Assembly (NCBI GenBank): GCA_964479695.1
Contig: CAYZSO010000001.1
Location: forward strand, 62,001-126,000
Origin: JAAYZH01 sp964479695
Lineage (GTDB): Bacteria; Bacillota; Clostridia; Saccharofermentanales; Fastidiosipilaceae
Direction of reading: 5' to 3'
DNA: 64,000 bases
A program made the translations under genes and the position numbers. Below the pieces are notes generated by a model. It worked only from the letters and a program-made list of their open reading frames with translations, made no database searches and was not told the DNA's origin. Below, piece by piece: positions 59,772 through 64,000 of the stretch. Within the stretch, counting starts at the first letter, position 1. Each line of letters opens with the position of its first letter.

Positions 59772-59800
59772 ATATTATCTCATTCGCTTCAAGAATTCAA
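59772..59800 (-). promoter_or_regulatory. Promoter of the tRNA-Gly/tRNA-Arg unit
   Basis: On the minus strand TTGAAT (-35) and TAATAT (-10) are separated by 17 bp, about 50 bp before tRNA-Gly. Confidence 0.7.
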
Positions 59801-59809
59801 GGTCTCATG

Positions 59810-59849
59810 AAAAATTCCGCCAAGACCCGGGGGAATCTTGGCGGAAAAT
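59810..59849 (-). terminator. Terminator of the 2-oxoacid oxidoreductase operon
   Basis: TTCCGCCAAGA (59815-59825) pairs perfectly with TCTTGGCGGAA (59836-59846). On the minus strand it is followed by TTTTT, fitting an end for the oxidoreductase operon transcribed from 62624. Confidence 0.85.
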
Positions 59850-59945
59850 GGTCAGTAATGGTCTTTTGTCAGTAAGGGTCTTTCACCGGCAAGGGCTTGC
59901 ACTATAGCTGAACCTTGCACTTGGGCTGGACCTTTCAACATGGCC
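59848..59945. repeat. Degenerate tandem repeats downstream of the oxidoreductase operon
   Basis: Units such as GTCAGTAATGGTCTTTT, GTCAGTAAGGGTCTTTC and later CACTTGGGCTGGACCTTTC/CCTTGCAC form a chain of related 15-20-bp copies. No gene is seen. Confidence 0.6.
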
Positions 59946-59960
59946 ACCCGTCGCGTGAAC

Positions 59961-60836
59961 TTACGTGAATGACTTCAGCAAGCCTTCCAGCGTCTCATCA
60001 TCGGCTTGATGTGAGGTAAGCGTTCCCATTTCATTCAGAACCCGGTTCTGACTCTTGTAAGTCGGCAGCGGGACGTTGTAAATGATTCCGGTAGGAATCC
60101 CGTCATCACTGAAGGTCGAAGCCGTTTTCAGAGCCAGTTCCCAATCGGTCGGATCATAGTCAGCCGGCAGAGGGCGGACACGATCTTTATACCATTGGAA
60201 GGTATTGACCTTATTGAACGAAACACAGGGCTGGAAGATGTCGATCAGCGCATAGCCATCATATTGGATGGCGGCCTTGAGGATCTCCTTAAACTGAGCC
60301 GCATCGCCACTAAAAGCCCTGGCAACGAAACCAGCACCTAAGGTCAAAGCGTTCAAGACAGGATTAAAGGGCGTATTGTGCACACCGGCTGTTTGCACAG
60401 AAGTGACAAAGCCCCGGAGCGCGGTCGGGGAGGCTTGGCCCTTGGTCAAGCCATAGACCTGGTTATCGTGAGCGATGTGTGTGAAATTTACATTGCGGCG
60501 GACAGCGGCCATGAAGTGGTTGCCCCCTTCGCCGAAACTGTCGCCATCACCGGTATTGATAATGACAGTGAGGTCGTCATTGGCGATTTTCGCTGCACTG
60601 GCAGAAGCAAGTGAACGTCCGTGCAGGCCGCAGAAGCGGTTGGCAGAGATGTACTGTGGGGTTTTCGCAGCCTGTCCGATTCCGGCAGCCAACAAGACCT
60701 TATGCGGGTCCAGCTCCAGCTCATTCAGGACATCCTTGAGGGCCGCTTGGATCGCGAAATTTCCGCAACCCGGGCACCAAGCTGTATTGTAGCTAATAAA
60801 ATCCGTCTGGGGACTCGTTTGAATTGTAAGTGACAT
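59961..60836 (-). CDS. 2-oxoacid:ferredoxin oxidoreductase, beta subunit
   Basis: This is the thiamine diphosphate-binding subunit of an enzyme that oxidises a 2-oxoacid to acyl-CoA with ferredoxin. The 291 residues have WCPGCGNF near the N-terminus (cluster/TPP region), GLHGRSLASASAAKIAN, the TPP/Mg motif GDGDSFGEGGNHFMAAVRRN and NQVYGLTKGQASPT. It is the Kor/Vor-like short form and pairs with the alpha-gamma fused subunit 12 bp upstream. Substrate could be 2-oxoglutarate, pyruvate or branched-chain oxoacids; the sequence does not decide. A terminator lies downstream. Confidence 0.93.
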   Translation of the reverse strand: MSLTIQTSPQTDFISYNTAWCPGCGNFAIQAALKDVLNELELDPHKVLLAAGIGQAAKTPQYISANRFCGLHGRSLASASAAKIANDDLTVIINTGDGDSFGEGGNHFMAAVRRNVNFTHIAHDNQVYGLTKGQASPTALRGFVTSVQTAGVHNTPFNPVLNALTLGAGFVARAFSGDAAQFKEILKAAIQYDGYALIDIFQPCVSFNKVNTFQWYKDRVRPLPADYDPTDWELALKTASTFSDDGIPTGIIYNVPLPTYKSQNRVLNEMGTLTSHQADDETLEGLLKSFT

Positions 60837-60848
60837 AAATACCTCCGC

Positions 60849-62624
60849 TTACTTGATGATTTCCATAACACGATCGGTGACTTCGGCGCTGGAAAGCGCG
60901 CGTCCGTCATACTTGAGAACATTGGCCGTCATATTGATGCCCGTTTCGCGCCTGATCAAGGCACCCAGTTGACCGTCTGAATTCTGTTCCACATTAATAA
61001 TGTGCTTCGCATGTTTCGCAGCTTCGGTGAGTTTGCCGGTAGGCAGCGGCCACATATCGCCAAACACCAGGACATTCACATCCGTGCCTTGTTCCGTGAA
61101 TTTGGTCACGGCCTCACGAACCGTTCCGTCCAGCGAACCCCAGCAGACCAGCAAGGTCTCCGCGTCCGATTTGCCATATTGATCCGGTTCTCGCAGATCT
61201 TCCGCAACAAAGGTCTCCATCTTGCGATTCCTCTTATCGGTCTGTTCCACCCTAACTTCGGCAGATTCCGAAATGAAACCATATTCATCGTGTTCATCGG
61301 TATCCGCGGAAACGAAGGCATAAGGGTTACCGGGGATAAGGCGGGGGCTGATGCCGTTCTCCGTGACGCGATAGCGCTTATATTCGGAGGCAGCAAGCTG
61401 TTTCTCCTTCATCTCTCCTGAGGGAGTGTCCCCTCTCACTTCGCCTTCTTTATAGGCCAAAGCCTCCTCCGGCGACTGTCCCGGTTTCACTTTCTTGACC
61501 TTGCTGAGGTCATAGTGAGGCACGGTTGCTGTACCGTCAGCCAAGTACTGGTCAGTCAGCAAGATGACCGGCATTTGGTATTTCTCAGCGAGATAAAGCG
61601 CTCTCGCAGCCTGATAGAAGGCATCCTCATGGCTCTTCACGGCCAGAACCGCCTTCGGATATTCGCCGTTCCCGGCAAAAATCGCCATGTTGAGGTCCCC
61701 TTGTTCCGTGCGGGTCGGGAAACCGGTAACAGGACCCGGGCGCATCGCGTCTGCAATAACCACCGGAATTTCCTGCATGCCGGCCATCGCAATCGCTTCT
61801 AACTTCAGTTGGAAGCCTCCGCCGGAAGTGCCGGTCATCGCAACCGCCCCTGCATAGGAAGCACCGACAGCCATGTTGATACCGGCCAGTTCATCTTCCG
61901 CCTGCTCAACGACAATCCCGGTCTGGTCCATAACCTGAGCCAGATACTCCATAATTGAAGTCGAGGGGGACATCGGGTACGCCGAATAGAATTGCAAACC
62001 GGCAGCCAAGGCGCCCAGGGCAATCGCCTGATTCCCGTTCAAGGTCAACCATTCGCGGTAATCTACAGGGTCACTTGCTTCTTCCTTATGGATTGCGCGT
62101 GCAGCTCTTCTCACTTGTTCGTCTGTAATCAGGTCGTAACCTCGCTCCGCTGATTTCACATTGACATCAAGGATCTTGGCCTTCATCGACAAACTGAAAA
62201 TTTCTTCCATCTTTTCGCGCGGTAAATCAAAAAGACGAATCAGAGCGCCGACCGCCACAGAGGAAGCGGCCTTCACATTGCCCAATTCCTTGGCAATTTG
62301 ATTCATGGGTAGGAAGATCACTCTTGGGTCATCACTCTTGAGACTCTCGTCCGCCAGAACGAAACCTTCTTCACGAAGTTCATCCATATGGAGATCAATC
62401 GAATCCTGGTTGAGCGCAAGAATACCATCTACCTGAAAATCATGGGTGTATACCGGATTACGTGAAATCCGCATATACGTAAAATTGTGTCCTCCGCGAA
62501 CTCGGGACATCAGGTCTTTGGTCGAGAAAATGTTGAAACCGTTATGTTTGAGATACTTCTCAAAAACCTGGCCGGTCGTTTCGATTCCTTGACCGGCTGC
62601 CCCTCCGATGAGCAAATTAAACAT
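60849..62624 (-). CDS. 2-oxoacid:ferredoxin oxidoreductase, fused gamma-alpha subunit
   Basis: In this 591-residue protein the gamma domain (about 1-185; IGGAAGQGIETTGQVFEKYL and LMSRVRGGHNFTYMRIS) is joined to the alpha domain (about 195-590; LNGNQAIALGALAAGLQFYSAYPMSPSTSIMEYL, EDELAGINMAVGASYAGAVAMTGTSGGGFQLK). This is the KorA-type arrangement. No ferredoxin-like delta subunit is encoded beside it, so a separate ferredoxin must accept the electrons. TTAGGAGG, seven bases before the ATG, gives a strong start. The beta subunit follows after 12 bp. Confidence 0.94.
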   Translation of the reverse strand: MFNLLIGGAAGQGIETTGQVFEKYLKHNGFNIFSTKDLMSRVRGGHNFTYMRISRNPVYTHDFQVDGILALNQDSIDLHMDELREEGFVLADESLKSDDPRVIFLPMNQIAKELGNVKAASSVAVGALIRLFDLPREKMEEIFSLSMKAKILDVNVKSAERGYDLITDEQVRRAARAIHKEEASDPVDYREWLTLNGNQAIALGALAAGLQFYSAYPMSPSTSIMEYLAQVMDQTGIVVEQAEDELAGINMAVGASYAGAVAMTGTSGGGFQLKLEAIAMAGMQEIPVVIADAMRPGPVTGFPTRTEQGDLNMAIFAGNGEYPKAVLAVKSHEDAFYQAARALYLAEKYQMPVILLTDQYLADGTATVPHYDLSKVKKVKPGQSPEEALAYKEGEVRGDTPSGEMKEKQLAASEYKRYRVTENGISPRLIPGNPYAFVSADTDEHDEYGFISESAEVRVEQTDKRNRKMETFVAEDLREPDQYGKSDAETLLVCWGSLDGTVREAVTKFTEQGTDVNVLVFGDMWPLPTGKLTEAAKHAKHIINVEQNSDGQLGALIRRETGINMTANVLKYDGRALSSAEVTDRVMEIIK

Positions 62625-62777
62625 TGTCTTACCTCCTAAGTAAAGTGGGTCTACTCCTTATTAGTGTACCTGACCTGAAAATTTCATTCTGAGCCATTCT
62701 GCCTTTATCACTTTATCCCGTATGAAATTTGTGATTCAGGCCAAAACCCGCAACCAATTTGTTACCAATGCGCATTG

Positions 62778-62783
62778 TATAAT
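62778..62783 (+). promoter_or_regulatory. -10 box upstream of the DUF488 gene
   Basis: TATAAT (62778-62783) lies about 100 bp before the start, with no good -35 box at 16-18 bp. It lies in the divergent spacer shared with the oxidoreductase operon. Confidence 0.45.
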
Positions 62784-62881
62784 GGAAGGACTCAAGTAGA
62801 TGATCCGAGTTTGCTTACTCGAGGTAAATTAGCCTGGAAAGTTCACCCGTTTAGATCAAGGGTGAGAATTGAGGTGCTTCT

Positions 62882-63226
62882 ATGAAATTCCAAGTAAAAC
62901 GAATCTATGAGCCAAAAGACGCTGCCGATGGCCTTCGAGTCTTAATCGATCGCCTGTGGCCCCGCGGAGTCAGCAAGGAAGAGGCTGCAATCGATTTTTG
63001 GCCGAAGGATCTGACACCCAGCGGGCATTTGCGCAAAGACTATCATGACGGCGTGCTGAAGTATGAAGAATTCGCAGCCCGTTATGAAGAGGAGTTGGAG
63101 CAAGCAACGATTCCCCAAGAGCTGACAGGCGTTGGGAAAGCGGTTCTCTTATCGGCTGTCAAAGACGTACCGAGAAGTCACGTGCCGGTGCTTCTTGCCT
63201 GGTTAGAGCGTAAGCAGAAAGAATAA
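62882..63226 (+). CDS. DUF488 family protein (YeaO-like)
   Basis: This 114-residue protein of unknown function belongs to DUF488, short YeaO-like form. The signature DGLRVLIDRLWPRGVSKEEAAIDFWPKDLTPSGHLRKDY covers the first half and EEFAARYEEEL and VLLSAVKDVPRSHVPVLLAWL the second. The usual final NHAVVL region is altered. AGGTG about seven bases upstream is a weak site. It stands alone between the oxidoreductase operon and fhs. Confidence 0.92.
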   Translation: MKFQVKRIYEPKDAADGLRVLIDRLWPRGVSKEEAAIDFWPKDLTPSGHLRKDYHDGVLKYEEFAARYEEELEQATIPQELTGVGKAVLLSAVKDVPRSHVPVLLAWLERKQKE

Positions 63227-63566
63227 AACGCCAGTAAGAGACGCAGCAGAGAGAATCACTTACTAGAGAGAGAGGCCGGAACGAAATTGCTGAATAATCT
63301 TCACATTCTTTCACATTCGTTTAATTCTCTTATCACCTTTCTGTTGTTTAATAAGGTTGTAGCACAAGCGATTGCTACTCCTCTTTTTTCATTATTTTTC
63401 TCCTCTTGTTCGAGACCTCGGTTGTGGCTGCCGGGGTCTTGGCAATTTCAGGGGTAATTTTCCGGTACCTTCCGGTGTGATCTATAGGCAACACCGCCTG
63501 GAACTTCTTCAGGGACTTCCCCGGCATTTTCCCTTCGTAAGGTGCCGCGATTTGGGGCGGTTCGGG

Positions 63567-63582
63567 GGCTTTGGCCGAAGCC
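63567..63582 (+). repeat. Intergenic copy of the iterated motif overlapping the putative fhs promoter
   Basis: GGCTTTGGCCGAAGCC lies at 63567-63582. Its TTGGCC (63571-63576) is 16 bp before TAAGAT (63593-63598), so it could also serve as the -35 box of fhs. Confidence 0.7.
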
Positions 63583-63628
63583 TTCCTAGTGGTAAGATAG
63601 TACCTGAATAATTTTCGATTCAGGGGGG
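63571..63628 (+). promoter_or_regulatory. Candidate promoter and RBS of fhs
   Basis: TTGGCC and TAAGAT are spaced 16 bp apart. AGGGGGG at 63622-63628, six bases ahead of ATG 63634, is a strong Shine-Dalgarno site. Confidence 0.45.
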
Positions 63629-63633
63629 ATCAC

Positions 63634-64000
63634 ATGAAGACCGATGTTGAAATCGCACAGGAAACGAAACTTCTGCCAATTTCCGAGATTGCCGGAAACT
63701 TGGGACTTCGTGAAGAGGAGTTTAATCCTTACGGCCGGGACAAGGCGAAGTTGTCACTTGATGTCCTATCTTCCAGACGAAATCGTCGGGATGGCAAACT
63801 GATCTTAGTGACCGCCATCAATCCGACACCTGCCGGTGAGGGGAAGACGACGACGAATGTGGGTCTATCCATGGCGCTGAACCGGATGGGGAAGAAGGCG
63901 ATCACGACGCTTCGCGAACCCTCCTTGGGACCTTGTTTCGGGATGAAGGGCGGAGCTGCCGGCGGTGGTTATGCCCAGGTCTTGCCGATGGATGATATCA
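63634..64000 (+). CDS. fhs: Formate-tetrahydrofolate ligase (5' part)
   Basis: Fhs makes 10-formyltetrahydrofolate from formate, THF and ATP, for purine synthesis or the Wood-Ljungdahl methyl branch. Only the first 122 residues are in the window; the gene continues beyond base 64000. The N-terminus contains LLPISEIAGNLGLREEEFNPYGRDKAKLSLDVL, the P-loop-like TPAGEGKTTTNVGLSMALNRMGKKA and LREPSLGPCFGMKGGAAGGGYAQVLPMDDI, all typical. Nothing in the window shows whether other acetogenesis genes are present. Confidence 0.97.
   Translation, partial: MKTDVEIAQETKLLPISEIAGNLGLREEEFNPYGRDKAKLSLDVLSSRRNRRDGKLILVTAINPTPAGEGKTTTNVGLSMALNRMGKKAITTLREPSLGPCFGMKGGAAGGGYAQVLPMDDI

Larger units (their letters stand above)
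63227..63633. other. 407-bp intergenic region before fhs
   Basis: No coding frame of quality is seen. An open frame of 79 codons from 63372 has no start context and atypical composition. The region includes the iterated 10-mer at 63567 and the candidate fhs promoter. Early parts are T/C-rich. A CCGCCTGG stretch near 63495 resembles one conserved piece of the ZTP riboswitch, but the rest is missing. Confidence 0.5.

Noticed and set aside
63470..63530. Possible ZTP riboswitch upstream of fhs
   Set aside because: Only a CCGCCTGG piece resembles the consensus. The upstream P1 and pseudoknot elements and the GGGAGC-like segment are not visible.
393..63576. GGCTTTGGCC as a KOPS- or Chi-like polar motif
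   Set aside because: Copies are nearly equal on both strands within this window (11 and 12), which does not fit a strongly strand-biased motif, though whole-replichore data are needed.
63372..63611. 79-codon open frame before fhs
   Set aside because: No Shine-Dalgarno site, no recognisable protein, and it runs into the fhs promoter region.

Overview
The window reads as a chromosomal segment of a strictly anaerobic, low-to-mid G+C Bacillota, most likely class Clostridia. The evidence is HrcA/CIRCE control of grpE-dnaK-dnaJ-prmA, SepF instead of a Gram-negative divisome, adjacent ispH-ispG (MEP isoprenoid route), formate-tetrahydrofolate ligase, 2-oxoacid:ferredoxin oxidoreductase, a fused NfnAB-type transhydrogenase, a citrate lyase fermentation cluster and a DUF5685/J-domain pair. 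Shine-Dalgarno sites are strong (AGGAGG-like). No phage, insertion sequence, rRNA operon or CRISPR array was seen.

Layout. 1-12.8 kb: 3' end of lysS, a membrane J-like protein, an RsuA-type pseudouridine synthase (-), a membrane protein, pyruvate kinase with a Zn-ribbon membrane protein, an HtrA-like lipoprotein protease, ispH-ispG, and a gltX-glnS operon (-). 12.8-22.3 kb: DUF5685 and J-domain proteins, two divergent degenerate hydrolases (a PBP5-like protein without its serine/lysine motif and an M28-like lipoprotein without most metal ligands), NfeD + SPFH, an AAA/ABC-type ATPase paired with a DUF4276/TOPRIM-like protein, and hemW. 22.4-28.5 kb: CIRCE-controlled heat-shock operon. 28.7-38.2 kb: citrate (or related C5/C6 acid) fermentation locus: malic-enzyme-family protein, 2-hydroxycarboxylate transporter, two-subunit aconitase-family hydratase, citDEF, citC and a CitX-CitG fusion; then pfkA. 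39.4-42.4 kb: sugar transporter and ROK-type kinase (-), tRNA-Leu. 42.6-46.6 kb: a PLP lyase, an envelope adaptor protein, YggS and SepF. 46.7-50 kb: DUF1624 and DUF3810 membrane proteins and HemZ. 50.1-54.5 kb: shikimate-kinase-like protein, Ppx/GppA and Ppk1. 54.5-59.4 kb: VOC protein, fused NfnAB, YpfJ-type metalloprotease, TcdA. 59.5-64 kb: tRNA-Arg, tRNA-Gly, Kor/Vor-type oxidoreductase (-), a DUF488 protein and the 5' end of fhs.

Two features cut across the whole window. First, the 10-mer GGCTTTGGCC (or its complement GGCCAAAGCC) occurs 23 times, about once per 2.8 kb, where about 0.1 copy is expected by chance. It is roughly balanced between strands. All 21 genic copies sit in one reading frame (Ala-Leu-Ala or Ala-Lys-Ala) and two copies are intergenic. 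This looks like a highly iterated motif comparable to HIP1 or DNA-uptake sequences. Second, many spacers hold short imperfect tandem duplications with unrelated units, as if spacer DNA is repeatedly expanded by slippage.

Metabolically the genes fit a fermenter: sugars through Pfk and Pyk to pyruvate, citrate through citrate lyase and probable oxaloacetate decarboxylation to pyruvate, ferredoxin-linked 2-oxoacid oxidation with NfnAB balancing ferredoxin/NAD(P)H, and polyphosphate storage through Ppk/Ppx.
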